Source: Pseudomonas sp. GM78 (lineage in GTDB: Bacteria; Pseudomonadota; Gammaproteobacteria; Pseudomonadales; Pseudomonadaceae). Taken from it: 64,000 bases of DNA. Positions 43,285 to 52,543 of this stretch are shown here, one piece after another. Both the position numbers and the translations under genes were made by a program. The first letter of the stretch is position 1. Each line of letters begins with the position of its first letter. A model generated the notes under the pieces. The model did no database searches. It was given only the letters and a program-made list of their open reading frames with translations, and was not told the origin of the DNA. The stretch is from assembly GCF_000282475.1 (NCBI RefSeq), contig NZ_AKJF01000083.1:1-64000 (forward strand), given 5' to 3'.

Positions 43285-43650
43285 CCTCAACAGCCAGGGC
43301 CTTGTGATCGTTTTCCAGCACGGCCTGGAACGGCTGGGTGGTTTTCCATTCCGGGTGCTGCGGCGCGGTGCGTTTGACTCGAGGGCGAACAGCAATTCGA
43401 AGTACATCGGCTGCTCGCTCCACAAGGTGCCGTCGTTATCGAACACGGCAATGCGGTCTTCGGGTTTGACGAAGTTCTTGCTGTTTTGATCGGTCACCGC
43501 CTGCACGAACTCGATGATCTGCTTTTTCGACGGCCCATCGTTCCACGAGGGCAGGGGTTCGGCTGCCTGGACCAGCAGCGGCAGGCTCAAGGCAAGGGTC
43601 AGCAGGAAGCTGAATACGCGAGGATGGTGCAACGATTTCGAATCGGTCAT
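43285..43650 (-). pseudogene. HAD-family acid phosphatase, frameshifted and truncated
   Basis: The N-terminus is intact, with signal peptide (VFSFLLTLALSLPLLVQAA) and HAD motif I IAVFDNDGTLWSEQPMYFEL. Near 43376-43383 the frame changes: LLFAL should continue DRVK.TAPQHPEWKTTQPFQ, which is found in another frame. This fits loss of four bases (CCGA) in CTCGACCGAGTC. Homology then stops at about KALAVEA (43285) at the island border; two thirds of the protein are gone. Its ATG overlaps the batD stop by 4 nt, so it was the last gene of the Bat operon. Confidence 0.8.
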
Positions 43651-45092
43651 GGGAAACCCTTCTCATGGACGGGGTTGAGCGGATGAAGAGCAGGAGAGAC
43701 TGATTCTCTGTTGCACTCGGCCTGACTATGCAGCGTAGACAAGGATTCCCTGAATTGGCGCAGGGCCTGCTCTTTGTCCGTTTCGCGGCCGTAGCAGGCC
43801 CGCAGGAAGCTTTGCAGGCGCGGGCCGAGACCAGTCAATTTCAGGCCCCGGTGGCTGCGTCGGGTCCACAGGTACAGGGCGCTCAATTGCGTCGGTTTGC
43901 TCTCCAGTTGTGCCGGAATCTGCTGCCATGCGTAATCGGCGGACTCGAGCCAGGCGGCGTGCCGGGCGCGGCGGTGGGCTTGCCACTTGAGGTGTGCGCG
44001 TTGTACGAGCGGGCGACTGAACCAGCCCAGGGCCACCACCGCCAACGCCAGTGCGAATAGTCCGAACCAGTGCCCGGAAAGGTGCGGGCGGTTGTGCTGG
44101 CCGAGTTTTTTCAGGTCTTCGGTGATTGAAAACACCGGCTTGTAGGCGCTGTTGGCCACGGCTTCGAAGGTCACGCCTGGCACTGTGGCCGTGCGGGTTT
44201 GCTGGCTGCTGGCATCCCACCATTTCAGTTCGACGGATGGCAGGCTGTAGTGGCCTTCAGTGTCGATTCGATACGTCACGCTGTCGATGCGCTGGCCGCC
44301 AGTGAAGTTGCCGCGGCCGTCATCCAGGTTGTGGATTTGCGCTGCTTTCGGGTAGCGGCTCAGGCCCTTGATGGCGTCCAGCGTCGGTGTCGGCAGTGAC
44401 ATGGCCAGGGCGCCGTCGGCCTGTAGCGTCAGTTCCCGGCTGATGCTGTCGCCGACCTTCAGCGGCGTGGCCGAATGGATGGTCTTTTGGGTAAACCGTA
44501 GCCCTTGAGCCACCAGCATTGGCTCCCCAGGCTGGAATCCCGGCGGCTGTGCGGCGTTGAAGTGAAATGGCTGACTTTGGGCGCTGAGTTCGTGGCTGGC
44601 CTGGCCCGGTGTGGCTTGAACGGTCAGTGCCGGAATGTCGAAGCCCTGGGCCAGGTTCGGGGTGATCAGGTAGCTGTAGCGCATGCCGCTGAAGGATTGG
44701 CCGTCGATCGTCTGGTTCAGGTGTTCGGCGTGGCCGTCCGGTGGCATCACCAGCGCACCGGGCAGTTTCAGGTCGGGCAGGGTGGGGGCGCTGGTGAACC
44801 AGGAGTCGGTGAATACATCGAGTTGCAACTTGACCAGGCTGCCGACCATGACGGGGTCGGCGGGTTGCAGGCTGGCGCTGACTCTCAGTTCCGGTTCATT
44901 GCCCCAAGCTCCGAGGCTAGTCAGGCATAGAAGTATGATGACAATGGCAGCGGTGATTGATCTGGCGCCTTCGCGGGCAAGCCCGCTCCCACAGTTGATT
45001 GAAGTGATTCCCACAATATGTGTACGACACATAGTCCCTGTGGGAGGGGGCTTGCCCGCGATGGCAGCGATTCGGTCCTGAAGGTAGGTCAT
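43647..45092 (-). CDS. batD: BatD-like oxygen-tolerance protein with REP-derived N-terminal insert
   Basis: 481 residues from the ATG at 45092, which overlaps the batB stop. Residues ~50-64 ([17 protein letters not shown]) are the signal peptide core. BatD beta-sandwich domains follow ('[20 protein letters not shown]', '[20 protein letters not shown]', '[20 protein letters not shown]'), then a membrane helix ([18 protein letters not shown]) and a cytoplasmic tail. A REP pair (44971-45061) lies in frame between start codon and signal peptide, flanked by ATGGCAGCG repeats at 44944 and 45061, 117 bp apart. It thus adds 39 codons ([11 protein letters not shown]... to ...GARSITA). Export may depend on an internal start. 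BatD acts with the VWA proteins at the inner membrane. Confidence 0.82.
   Translation of the reverse strand: MTYLQDRIAAIAGKPPPTGTMCRTHIVGITSINCGSGLAREGARSITAAIVIILLCLTSLGAWGNEPELRVSASLQPADPVMVGSLVKLQLDVFTDSWFTSAPTLPDLKLPGALVMPPDGHAEHLNQTIDGQSFSGMRYSYLITPNLAQGFDIPALTVQATPGQASHELSAQSQPFHFNAAQPPGFQPGEPMLVAQGLRFTQKTIHSATPLKVGDSISRELTLQADGALAMSLPTPTLDAIKGLSRYPKAAQIHNLDDGRGNFTGGQRIDSVTYRIDTEGHYSLPSVELKWWDASSQQTRTATVPGVTFEAVANSAYKPVFSITEDLKKLGQHNRPHLSGHWFGLFALALAVVALGWFSRPLVQRAHLKWQAHRRARHAAWLESADYAWQQIPAQLESKPTQLSALYLWTRRSHRGLKLTGLGPRLQSFLRACYGRETDKEQALRQFRESLSTLHSQAECNRESVSPALHPLNPVHEKGFP
44971..45061. repeat. REP pair inside the batD coding region
   Basis: TCGCGGGCAAGCCCGCTCCC with ACAG, then 42 nt, then CCTGTGGGAGGGGGCTTGCC with CGCGA: two REP units in opposite orientation. 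Perfect ATGGCAGCG copies at 44944-44952 and 45061-45069 flank the insertion and look like a target duplication or repeated microhomology. The inserted period is 117 bp, keeping the frame. Confidence 0.85.
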
Positions 45093-46669
45093 GGCTTGGC
45101 CCCCGCCTGATCCTGCAAGCTGAATTTCTGCTTGAGGAATTTCGCCGGCGATGTGGTGAGATTCTGCAACCATTGCTCATCCGAGGCCGCTTGCTGGGTT
45201 TCCACCTTTTTGCTTTGGCCTTTACCCGGCGCCTTGTCCATCTTGATTTCGTCGGGTTTGACCTCAGGCGTGTTTTTCTCGGCGCTTTCGGTGTCTTTCT
45301 GCAAGGCAATGGCCAGGGCCAGGTTGGCCGTGGCTTCCGGAAACTGCGGTTGCAACTTCAGCGCCTGTTGATAGGTTGCGATGGCCTGATCGAACTTGAA
45401 GCGCCGCACGTAGATGTTGCCCAGATAGAAATAGGCCTGCGGTGTGTCGAGGCGCGCGAAACTGGCCAGTGCCAGGTCGAAATCCGCCGCGTGGTAGGCG
45501 GCAACGCCTTTCCAGTACGGATCGACAAACAAGGCCGCCGCCTTAGGGAAGTGCTGATGTTCGAAGGCCCAGCGACCTTGCTGGTCGCGGGTAAAAAAAG
45601 CGTCGGTCAGCGCATTGGCCCGCGCCGGCACCGGTTGCAAGCCCAAGCCTGCCGCCAGCAACAACCCAGCCATCCAGTTCAAGCTCCAGCCCTTGCGTAC
45701 GCTGAAAAAGGCGATCAACAGCAGCGGCCAGCACAGCCAGTAACCTGCGTCTTTCCAGTGCAATTCATGCTGTTCGTCACTGGCAGACTGGAAGTGCTGC
45801 CGGGCGTGCAGTTCGACCCAGTCCAGGTCGTCATCGTTGAGGGTCAGGCTGCCCAGCGGGGCATCCATCGTTGCTGCAAGCTGCTTGAGGGCGTCCTGAT
45901 CGAAACTGCCGAGTTGCGGGCGACCGTTGCTGCCGGTACGCGGCCGGCCAGCGGTATCGCGAATGATCCCGCCATCGGTGCTGCCAGCCGCCAGAATCAG
46001 CACTTGCAGCGCACTGCCAGTCAGCTGTTTATCCAACCCGGCCAGTGCCGAAGTGTCGGCGCCATCGGTGATCAGCAGCAGGGTGCCGGGGGTTTTCTCG
46101 GTGGCGAGCAGGCGCTTGGCCTGATCGATGACCGCGCCGACATTTTTCCCCGGCTTGCTGATCAGGTCGGTGCTCAGGGCCTGAATGAACGTATCGAGCA
46201 GCGCCGCATCGTCGGTGGCGGGCAATACCAGATGCGCGCTGCCGGCATAGGCAATCAAGGCGCTGCGCGACCCGGCGCGGCGCTGGATCAAGTCGTGGAG
46301 CTTGTGCCTGGTTGCTTCCAGGCGACTCGGTGGAACATTGCTGGCGTCCATGGACGGCGACAGGTCGACGGCAATGATCAGTGGCGCACGGTTCTCCAGA
46401 AAATCTGGCCGATCCCGCTCCCAGGTCGGCCCGGCGGCGGCAATGGCGCCGAGTACCAGCAGCGCACACACCAGGTTCACCGGACGCAGGCGTTGCCGGT
46501 CTTGCGGGGTGATCAGCAGATGCGGCAGCAGGTGCGCGGCGATGTTGCTGCGCAAGCGCCGTTGCAGATCCCGGTTGCGCCGCCACAGCAACGGCAGCAG
46601 CCCACCGAAGATCGCGAGCAACAGCCACAGGGGGCGCAGGAAATGGAAGTCGCTGAGGTTGATGTCCAT
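45089..46669 (-). CDS. batB: BatB/BatC-like VWA protein with TPR region
   Basis: 526 residues. Membrane helices at [16 protein letters not shown] and [17 protein letters not shown] precede a von Willebrand A domain with the MIDAS motif [15 protein letters not shown] and [16 protein letters not shown]. Another helix pair lies near 325-355, then TPR repeats ('[20 protein letters not shown]', '[20 protein letters not shown]', '[20 protein letters not shown]') and a charged tail. It fuses what are BatB and BatC in other bacteria. It starts one base after the batA stop. Confidence 0.87.
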   Translation of the reverse strand: MDINLSDFHFLRPLWLLLAIFGGLLPLLWRRNRDLQRRLRSNIAAHLLPHLLITPQDRQRLRPVNLVCALLVLGAIAAAGPTWERDRPDFLENRAPLIIAVDLSPSMDASNVPPSRLEATRHKLHDLIQRRAGSRSALIAYAGSAHLVLPATDDAALLDTFIQALSTDLISKPGKNVGAVIDQAKRLLATEKTPGTLLLITDGADTSALAGLDKQLTGSALQVLILAAGSTDGGIIRDTAGRPRTGSNGRPQLGSFDQDALKQLAATMDAPLGSLTLNDDDLDWVELHARQHFQSASDEQHELHWKDAGYWLCWPLLLIAFFSVRKGWSLNWMAGLLLAAGLGLQPVPARANALTDAFFTRDQQGRWAFEHQHFPKAAALFVDPYWKGVAAYHAADFDLALASFARLDTPQAYFYLGNIYVRRFKFDQAIATYQQALKLQPQFPEATANLALAIALQKDTESAEKNTPEVKPDEIKMDKAPGKGQSKKVETQQAASDEQWLQNLTTSPAKFLKQKFSLQDQAGAKP

Positions 46670-46670
46670 C

Positions 46671-47663
46671 TCAGGCCTCCTGCCGCTGACGCGCGAGCAT
46701 CAGGCGGGGAAGCAGCAGGGCGCCCAAGTGATAAGTCGCGAGCAGGGCAACGGCAGCGCCCAGCGGCCACCAGAACAGATCGCGTTTGGGCTGATGGCTG
46801 AGGGTTTTCACTTGATGCGGGGTGAGTTTGTCGAGGGTGCTGTAGACCTGGTCGAGGGCATTGCGGTCTTCGGCGCGGAAGAAGTGTCCGCCAGTGACTT
46901 CGGCAATGTCTTGCAAGCCTTGCAGGTTGACCTTGGCTTCGCCTTCGGCATTCGGGTCGCCAATGCCGATGGTATGAATCACCACGCCTTTGGCGGCGGC
47001 CATGGATGCTGCGTGGTCCGGGGTGATGGCGCTGCTGGTGTCGTTGCCGTCAGTGAGCAGAATCAGCACCTTTTCCCGCTCGTGGGCCTGATCCAGCAGT
47101 TTCAGGCTCAGCCCGATGGCATCACCGATGGCCGTGTTGGAGCCGGCCATGCCGATCCCCGTATCGTCCAGCAGCAACGACAGGCTGGCGTGGTCGAGGG
47201 TCAGCGGTGCTTGCGGATACGCGCCGCTGCCGAATACGATCAGCCCGAGGCGATCCTCTTTGCGCTTGTCGATAAAGCCGCGCACCACTTCCTTGACCGC
47301 CGCCAGACGATTGATCTTCTGGCCGTTGGCGTCGGCGAAGTCGGTGGTTTCCATGGACTGGGAAAGGTCGATGGCGAGCATCAGGTCGCGCACCGGTTGC
47401 TGGCGTTCGATGGGTTTTTCCACGAGCACCGGCCGGGCTGCGGCCAGCAGCAAGAGCCCCCACACCAGCAGGTTCAACAGCAACTGCCAACGATTGCTGC
47501 GGGTGCCGGCCTGACTTGGGGCCTCACCCACCGCCCGGCTCATGGCGTTGAAAAACGGCACACGCACGGCACTGCGCGCTTCATGGTAATCGGGCAGGTA
47601 GCGATAACCCAGCCACGGCAATGGCAGCAGCAGTAACAGCCAGGGGTAATCAAGCTGCCACAT
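46671..47663 (-). CDS. batA: BatA-like VWA membrane protein
   Basis: 330 residues from the ATG at 47663 (MWQLDYPWLLLLLPLPWLGY). A membrane helix at the N-terminus, one at 'LLLNLLVWGLLLLAAARPVL' and one at the C-terminus ('FWWPLGAAVALLATYHLGAL') enclose a VWA domain facing the periplasm, with MIDAS residues in LMLAIDLSQSMETTDFAD, 'LIVFGSGAYPQAPLTLD' and LILLTDGNDTSSAI. It starts inside the end of the DUF4381 gene (14-nt overlap). MoxR ATPases probably load metal-binding or envelope targets through these VWA partners. Confidence 0.87.
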   Translation of the reverse strand: MWQLDYPWLLLLLPLPWLGYRYLPDYHEARSAVRVPFFNAMSRAVGEAPSQAGTRSNRWQLLLNLLVWGLLLLAAARPVLVEKPIERQQPVRDLMLAIDLSQSMETTDFADANGQKINRLAAVKEVVRGFIDKRKEDRLGLIVFGSGAYPQAPLTLDHASLSLLLDDTGIGMAGSNTAIGDAIGLSLKLLDQAHEREKVLILLTDGNDTSSAITPDHAASMAAAKGVVIHTIGIGDPNAEGEAKVNLQGLQDIAEVTGGHFFRAEDRNALDQVYSTLDKLTPHQVKTLSHQPKRDLFWWPLGAAVALLATYHLGALLLPRLMLARQRQEA

Positions 47664-48240
47664 GATGACGCTCCACCCAGGTTTTCCAGGTGTCGAACAG
47701 CTGTTGGCGCTGTTCATTGGGCATGTCCCGCAATGTTGCGTCGGGGGCGTAGGCCAGCAGCGACAGTTGTTGGCTGAAGTCGACGGGTAGCGGCTGTTTA
47801 CTGTGCCGCTGCAAAAATGCCTGCCAATCCTCTTTTCCAAGCGCAGCAGGCCCCTGTGGGAGCGACCCTGCTCGCGATGGGGCCGGTACATTTAAAATGG
47901 ATGTTGACTGACCGGACGCCATCGCGAGCCGGCTCGCTCCCACAGGTTTTGTGGTGTGTCTTGAAGGCATAGAGATCGCGACGCGCTTGAGCAGCTCCGG
48001 AAGCTCGCGCAACGCACTCAGGTCATTGCTGCGCTGCCGCAATTCTTCCAGCCGCACCAACGCCTCGCGCCGATAGCGATCACGCAGCCATTGCCGGTAG
48101 CGCCGCACGCCTGTCACCAGCAGCGCAACGATCAGCAGCGCCAGCAACGCCCACCAACCCCACGTCTGCGGCGCAAAACTGACCGGCACCGGCAGTGCCA
48201 TTTCCCTGAGTTGGTCGATGCTCGGGACAGTGGGGTTCAT
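47650..48240 (-). CDS. DUF4381 membrane protein with in-frame REP insert
   Basis: 196 residues from the ATG at 48240, overlapping the DUF58 stop by 4 nt. One membrane helix (WGWWALLALLIVALLVTGV) is followed by a basic helix. The family tail 'EDWQAFLQRHSKQPLPVDFS' is preceded by a stretch with REP-coded composition (KPVGASRLAMASGQSTSILN, then VPAPSRAGSLPQGPAALG). That is the translation of a 94-bp REP pair at 47853-47946. The reading frame stays open, so a protein about 30-35 residues longer than usual is predicted. DUF4381 proteins are standard members of MoxR-VWA operons; their role is unknown. Confidence 0.82.
   Translation of the reverse strand: MNPTVPSIDQLREMALPVPVSFAPQTWGWWALLALLIVALLVTGVRRYRQWLRDRYRREALVRLEELRQRSNDLSALRELPELLKRVAISMPSRHTTKPVGASRLAMASGQSTSILNVPAPSRAGSLPQGPAALGKEDWQAFLQRHSKQPLPVDFSQQLSLLAYAPDATLRDMPNEQRQQLFDTWKTWVERHHVAA
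47853..47946. repeat. REP pair inside the DUF4381 coding region
   Basis: 94 bp bounded by CCTGTGGGAGCGA and TCGCTCCCACAGG with inner CTCGCGATGG and CCATCGCGAG. It is the same family as the REP in batD. It is in frame and contains no stop in the coding frame. Confidence 0.85.
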
Positions 48241-49172
48241 CGGCGCCTCCCGGCGAGCTTGCCCAGTTCGGCGCACAGTTGTTCCCGGGCCTCTGTGGCG
48301 GTGCTGAACATCATCAACGGCACCCGGCTGCGGCGCAGCAATGTAGCGACGTCCTTGAGCCGGCCGATGAGAAAATCACCAAGTGGCTGATGCACCTGAT
48401 GTCGTTCCACCGCCAGTTCCACCTGCAACTGTCCTTGGGTGATCAGCAAGCGACCGTTTTTCGGCAGGTTCAGCGCCAATGGGTCATAGACCTGCATGGC
48501 AATCACATCGTTATGTGCCGTCAGTTGACGCATCAGTTGCAAGGTGCGTTCGCCGGCCCCGGCGAAGTCGCTGATGATACAGATCAGGTGATCGTGACCG
48601 GCCACGGCCAGGCAATGCTGCAAGACCTTGTCGAGCTGGTCTTCGCCTTCGGCGTCCGGGTTGGCGGCATTGAGTGCCTGGTTCTGTTGGGCGATGCGGC
48701 TGCACAACGCTTCGATCCGTTTGCGACTGCGCAGCGGGGCGATGCTGTCGATGCGCCGGTCGTTGAACACCAGCCCGCCGACGCGGTCGCCGGCGTTGAA
48801 CACCATCCACGCCGCCAGGGCACCGAGTTCGGCGGCGACGGTGGATTTGAAGCTGCGTTGCGAACCGAAGAACATCGACATGCGCTGGTCCACCAGGATC
48901 AGCGCCGGACGGTCACGCTCTTCGGTGAAAGTCCGTACCACCGGTTTGCCGGTGCGCAGGGAGGCGCGCCAGTCGAGGTGACGCAAATCGTCCCCCGGCT
49001 GATAGGGGCACAATTCATCAAAGTTCAAGCCACGGCCGCGCAAGCGCGAAGCATGGTTGCCGGCGAGGATGCTGCCTTGGGGCTGGCGCGCAACAAAACT
49101 CAGATCACGGGCCTTGAACTCCAGGGCCATCAACTGCGCCAGAGAGACATACACCAGGCCGTCGGTGTTCAC
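48237..49172 (-). CDS. DUF58 protein of the MoxR-VWA operon
   Basis: 311 residues. The DUF58 signature is clear: 'SRLRGRGLNFDELCPYQPGD' then 'DLRHLDWRASLRTGKPVVRT', followed by FTEERDRPALILVDQRMSMF (VWA-like fold with a DxxxSM MIDAS variant). 'LICIISDFAGAGERTLQLMR' is the last strand. No membrane segment is present, so it is cytosolic and probably links the MoxR ATPase to the membrane VWA proteins. It overlaps moxR by 4 nt and the DUF4381 gene by 4 nt. Confidence 0.88.
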   Translation of the reverse strand: MNTDGLVYVSLAQLMALEFKARDLSFVARQPQGSILAGNHASRLRGRGLNFDELCPYQPGDDLRHLDWRASLRTGKPVVRTFTEERDRPALILVDQRMSMFFGSQRSFKSTVAAELGALAAWMVFNAGDRVGGLVFNDRRIDSIAPLRSRKRIEALCSRIAQQNQALNAANPDAEGEDQLDKVLQHCLAVAGHDHLICIISDFAGAGERTLQLMRQLTAHNDVIAMQVYDPLALNLPKNGRLLITQGQLQVELAVERHQVHQPLGDFLIGRLKDVATLLRRSRVPLMMFSTATEAREQLCAELGKLAGRRR

Positions 49173-50149
49173 GCAGGAATTGCCACTTTATCGAGTAGAC
49201 GGTCGAGCACCTGATCGGCGCTCACGCCATCGGCCACGGCGTCGTAGCTCAGTTGCAGACGATGGCGCAGCACCGGGTGCACCACGGCGCGCACGTTGTC
49301 CGGAGAAACGAAGTCCTGGCCCTGCAACCAGGCGTCCGCCCGGGCACAACGGTCCAGGCCGATGCCGCCGCGCGGACTGGCGCCGATGCTGATCCAGCGC
49401 CCGAGGTCGGCGTCGTAATCGGCCGGGTGGCGCGTGGCATTGATCAGGTCGATCAGGTAGCGGTCGATGGCCGGGGAGACGTGCACCGCGCTGACCTCAC
49501 GACGCGCGGCGAACACCACGTCCTGGGACAGGGCGAAGCCCTGCACGGCAGCGGTCTTGGCGCCCAGGTCCTGTTCTTCTTCGCGCAGCAGGCGCAGCAC
49601 CTGGCTTTCGTTTTCCGCGCTCGGGTAATCCAGCAGCACTTTCATCAGGAAGCGGTCCATCTGCGCTTCCGGCAGCGGATACGTGCCTTCCTGTTCGATC
49701 GGGTTCTGGGTGGCGACCACGATGAACAGGTCCGGCAGCGCATGGCTGTTGCCGGCCACGGTGATCTGGCGCTCTTCCATTGCTTCGAGCAACGCCGCCT
49801 GGACCTTGGCCGGCGCACGGTTGATTTCGTCGGCCAGGATCAGGTTGCCGAACAGGGGACCTGGCTGGAAGCGGATCTCGTTCTTGCCTTCGACCTGATG
49901 CAGCACTTCGGCGCCGGTGATGTCCGACGGCAGCAAGTCCGGGGTGAACTGGATGCGGCTCATCTTCGCGTCCAGGTGTCTGGCTAAGGCTTTGACCGTG
50001 CGGGTCTTGGCCAGGCCGGGCAGGCTCTCCAGCAGCAAATGTCCGTTGGCCAGTAAGCCGACGAGCATTTGGCGGATCACCTGATCCTGGCCAAGCACCG
50101 CTTCGGCGATACTGGCTTGCAGGGCGTTCAGATCAGTGAGGGCAGTCAT
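49169..50149 (-). CDS. MoxR-family AAA+ ATPase
   Basis: 326 residues. Walker A has the MoxR form LLLESLPGLAKTRTVKAL, Walker B NLILADEINRAPAKVQAALL, sensor 1 FIVVATQNPIEQEGTYPLPE and sensor 2 'ASPRGGIGLDRCARADAWLQ'. MoxR ATPases act as chaperones that mature or remodel partners through VWA proteins. It is the first gene of the minus-strand operon running moxR, DUF58, DUF4381, batA, batB, batD and the broken HAD gene. The promoter should lie in 50150-50274. Confidence 0.92.
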   Translation of the reverse strand: MTALTDLNALQASIAEAVLGQDQVIRQMLVGLLANGHLLLESLPGLAKTRTVKALARHLDAKMSRIQFTPDLLPSDITGAEVLHQVEGKNEIRFQPGPLFGNLILADEINRAPAKVQAALLEAMEERQITVAGNSHALPDLFIVVATQNPIEQEGTYPLPEAQMDRFLMKVLLDYPSAENESQVLRLLREEEQDLGAKTAAVQGFALSQDVVFAARREVSAVHVSPAIDRYLIDLINATRHPADYDADLGRWISIGASPRGGIGLDRCARADAWLQGQDFVSPDNVRAVVHPVLRHRLQLSYDAVADGVSADQVLDRLLDKVAIPA

Positions 50150-50274
50150 CGTTAGCTTCCTTACTCAAAATACGAACGTCGAAGTCATCACATGGTCGAC
50201 AAGCCAAGAAATCAACTCAAGCCTCGGAATGATTTATCGAGCAAGCGAATAAACAGGCGCGGGCGGAAAAAGCT

Positions 50275-51396
50275 TCAGGCCAGCACTCCCATCCGACGCA
50301 ACTGATTCAGCCGCTCTTGCGCGACTGTCGCTAAAAGCGGTGCTTGCTCCTGATGATCGATTGGAAGAATCGTACCTGGTGTACGAGAGAAGCGCGGCGC
50401 TGGGTTGGCCTGGACAACCGGTCGGGTCTGGAAAGTATTGCGGGCGACATTGTGCGGATGAACGGCCGCGTCCATCGGAGATAGCACGGGAGCGAAGCAC
50501 ACATCACTGCCTTCCAGCATCGCACACCAGTGCGCACGCGGCTTGCTACGGAATAGCGTCGTCAATCGCTCCTTGAGTGCCGGCCATTGGGCGAGATCAT
50601 ACTGAGCCTTGATGACGACATCCGATAGTTGCAGCCGTTCAACCAGCTGCGCATAGAACTGAGGCTCCAATGGCGCCAGGGAGACCCATTCGCCGTCGGC
50701 GCACTGGAACAGATCATAGAATGGCGAGTCGTAGAACGCACTGGGTTGCGAACCACCGATCTGCCCTGCGGCGTGAATGAAATGCGCAATAGAACCGAGC
50801 ACCGCAACCATATCGACGATCGCGGTATCGACGACCTGTCCCTTGCCGGAATCGCGCGCCTCGAAGGCGGCTGAAACAATACCGAATGCCATACCAAGGG
50901 CACCAATGGCATCTCCCGCCAAGGTCGCCGGGGGACGTTGCGGATCGCTGCGTCCACCGGTCAATCCGAGCAGGCCGGTCAGTGCTATGTAGTTCAGATC
51001 GTGACCTGCAGCCTGGGCCAGTGGGCCCTCCTGGCCCCAACCGGTTAAGCGACCATAGACTAGACGCGAGTTCTTCGCCAGGCATTGTTCAGGACCCAGC
51101 CCCAGACGCTCCATGACTCCGGGACGGTTGCCCTCGATCAGGGCATCGGCCAGGCTCAAAAGGTCCAGTGCCAGGGCGACCCCTTCCGGATGCTTGAGAT
51201 CGATGATCACCCGACGCTTCCCGCGCTGGAGGATATCAATGTCGATGTCGCCACCCAATTGCTTTGCCAGCGCAATGCCGCCTTTGCGGGCGATCACCGT
51301 AACTTCGGCGCCCATGTCCGCAAGGAGCATCCCCGCCAGCGGCGCAGGGCCTATCCCTTCAAACTCAATGATTTTAAGTCCAGCCAATGGTCCCAT
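50275..51396 (-). CDS. Alpha-methylacyl-CoA racemase (CaiB/BaiF family)
   Basis: 373 residues from the ATG at 51396 with GGGGA upstream. 'MGPLAGLKIIEFEGIGPAPL', 'MGAEVTVIARKGG' and 'KRRVIIDLKHPEGVALALDL' are family III CoA-transferase fold marks. The racemase-specific acid/base pair is present: His in AAGHDLNYIALTGLLGL and Asp in TLAGDAIGALGMAFGI. It interconverts (2R)- and (2S)-2-methylacyl-CoA, needed before beta-oxidation of methyl-branched chains (terpenoid, pristanic or steroid side-chain type). It stands alone, but its function fits the beta-oxidation genes from 52544 onward. Confidence 0.87.
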   Translation of the reverse strand: MGPLAGLKIIEFEGIGPAPLAGMLLADMGAEVTVIARKGGIALAKQLGGDIDIDILQRGKRRVIIDLKHPEGVALALDLLSLADALIEGNRPGVMERLGLGPEQCLAKNSRLVYGRLTGWGQEGPLAQAAGHDLNYIALTGLLGLTGGRSDPQRPPATLAGDAIGALGMAFGIVSAAFEARDSGKGQVVDTAIVDMVAVLGSIAHFIHAAGQIGGSQPSAFYDSPFYDLFQCADGEWVSLAPLEPQFYAQLVERLQLSDVVIKAQYDLAQWPALKERLTTLFRSKPRAHWCAMLEGSDVCFAPVLSPMDAAVHPHNVARNTFQTRPVVQANPAPRFSRTPGTILPIDHQEQAPLLATVAQERLNQLRRMGVLA

Positions 51397-51749
51397 AATT
51401 TTTCCCCATCAGGATTCACAAATCCATTTACCCACGCCCGCCCTCACTGCGTCGGATCGTGGCTCATCGCGACAGGAAATCGTATGGATGGGATGTCACG
51501 CAGCCAATGGCTAAACACCTCAAAACAATTGCATAAGACTTCAATGTTGACGTGATCCAAGTTCAATTTAACAGTCTGGCTTTTTGGATTGGACATCGGC
51601 CCGGGCAGATTTTCATGCAATGAAAATGACCTATTGCTGTCGTCGCATGGATCGGAACATCGATCTGGTTACCTCCTGAAATTTGCACCTGGCCGTTGTT
51701 ACTTTCGCCTGGTTCGTAACACTGCAAAGCTCCATACTGAGTCGTTACA

Positions 51750-51784
51750 GTGCTAGGTGCTAGGTGCTAGGTGCTAGGTGCTAG
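51750..51784 (+). repeat. Five tandem copies of GTGCTAG
   Basis: 35 bp, five perfect 7-bp units, followed by the variant GATGATAG. A 7-bp unit changes phase on slippage. It lies about 350 bp upstream of the racemase start, with no gene reading through it. Confidence 0.9.
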
Positions 51785-52097
51785 GATGATAGGCTCCTCG
51801 CCCGTGTGACTTCTAGGTCGTCCTCCGACAGGGGTTCAGGGGCAGCAGCAAGCTATTGATTTCGGAGGGTTACTGGGGAAGGGATATCCTGTAAAGGGTT
51901 GGTCACAAACTTGCAGGGCAGGACAAAGCCGGTTCCGCTATTCTGTTCCCACCAGCAATTTGATGAGCACCCTTGGGGATCAATCAGATCCGGGGTACGC
52001 AAGTCACTGTCAACCGCCGGTCCATTTTTTGGAGCGTCACGCTTTCTCTACTTTCAGACAGTTTTTTGCCGCCGCATTGTTGCCTGTCCTGCATCAG

Positions 52098-52115
52098 CCC
52101 CCCCCCGGGGGGGGG
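52098..52115. repeat. C9G9 palindrome
   Basis: Nine C followed by nine G, a perfect 18-bp palindrome in gene-free DNA. Such a tract is difficult to sequence and may be length-variable. Confidence 0.85.
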
Positions 52116-52491
52116 CACTCTCAAGGCCACCATTAGTTGCCTGGGGAGGGGGGCGATGCTCGTGCCACAGCTAGCTGAAAGTTATTTCCCGCTGGCGTAG
52201 CTCCATGTGACCATTGTGCTTAAATGGCCAATGCACAGATTTAGGTAACCTTGTGCAGCGCTTTATATTTTGCTTCTAGCTCAATCTACACTGCATAGTA
52301 GATCTATGATTCGAGCGCAGTAAGGAGCCTGATACAAGTTTATGAAAGTTATTCCCCCCCTACGAGATCTACAAACGAAGCTTTTGCCGCGCACGACTGT
52401 TTTCGTCGCTGAGGAGCCAGCTTCCTTTGGGCGCGAGAGGAGGGAGGCTGCTACTGAAGCATGCTCGTTTTCATGAACAGAATTTAATTGA

Positions 52492-52520
52492 AAAAATCAG
52501 ACGCCAAGAGCCGGCGCCTG
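52492..52520 (-). terminator. Rho-independent terminator after the acyl-CoA dehydrogenase gene
   Basis: On the minus strand CAGGCGCC (52520-52513) pairs with GGCGTCTG (52505-52498) including one G-U pair, loop GGCTCTT, then TTTTTT. It lies 24 nt after the stop. Confidence 0.8.
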
Positions 52521-52543
52521 AAAGAAAAAGGGCGAACGCAGGT

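Larger units (their letters stand above)
51397..52491. other. Long gene-free region with unusual simple sequences
   Basis: About 1.1 kb between racemase and acyl-CoA dehydrogenase. I see no credible gene on either strand; short open frames lack ribosome sites and family content. It contains ATTTTCATGCAATGAAAAT (51609-51627, 8-bp inverted repeat, possible operator), five GTGCTAG repeats (51750) and a C9G9 tract (52098). Homopolymer-rich, lower-GC composition suggests decayed or acquired DNA. Confidence 0.5.

Noticed and set aside
51750-51784. Tandem GTGCTAG considered as CRISPR-like array
   Set aside because: Units are 7 bp without spacers, and no cas gene is in the window. No CRISPR array was found anywhere, including beside the Tn7-like genes, so a CRISPR-associated transposon is not supported.
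51899-52174. 91-codon open frame in the gene-free region
   Set aside because: No ribosome site, low-complexity content crossing the C9G9 tract, no family resemblance.
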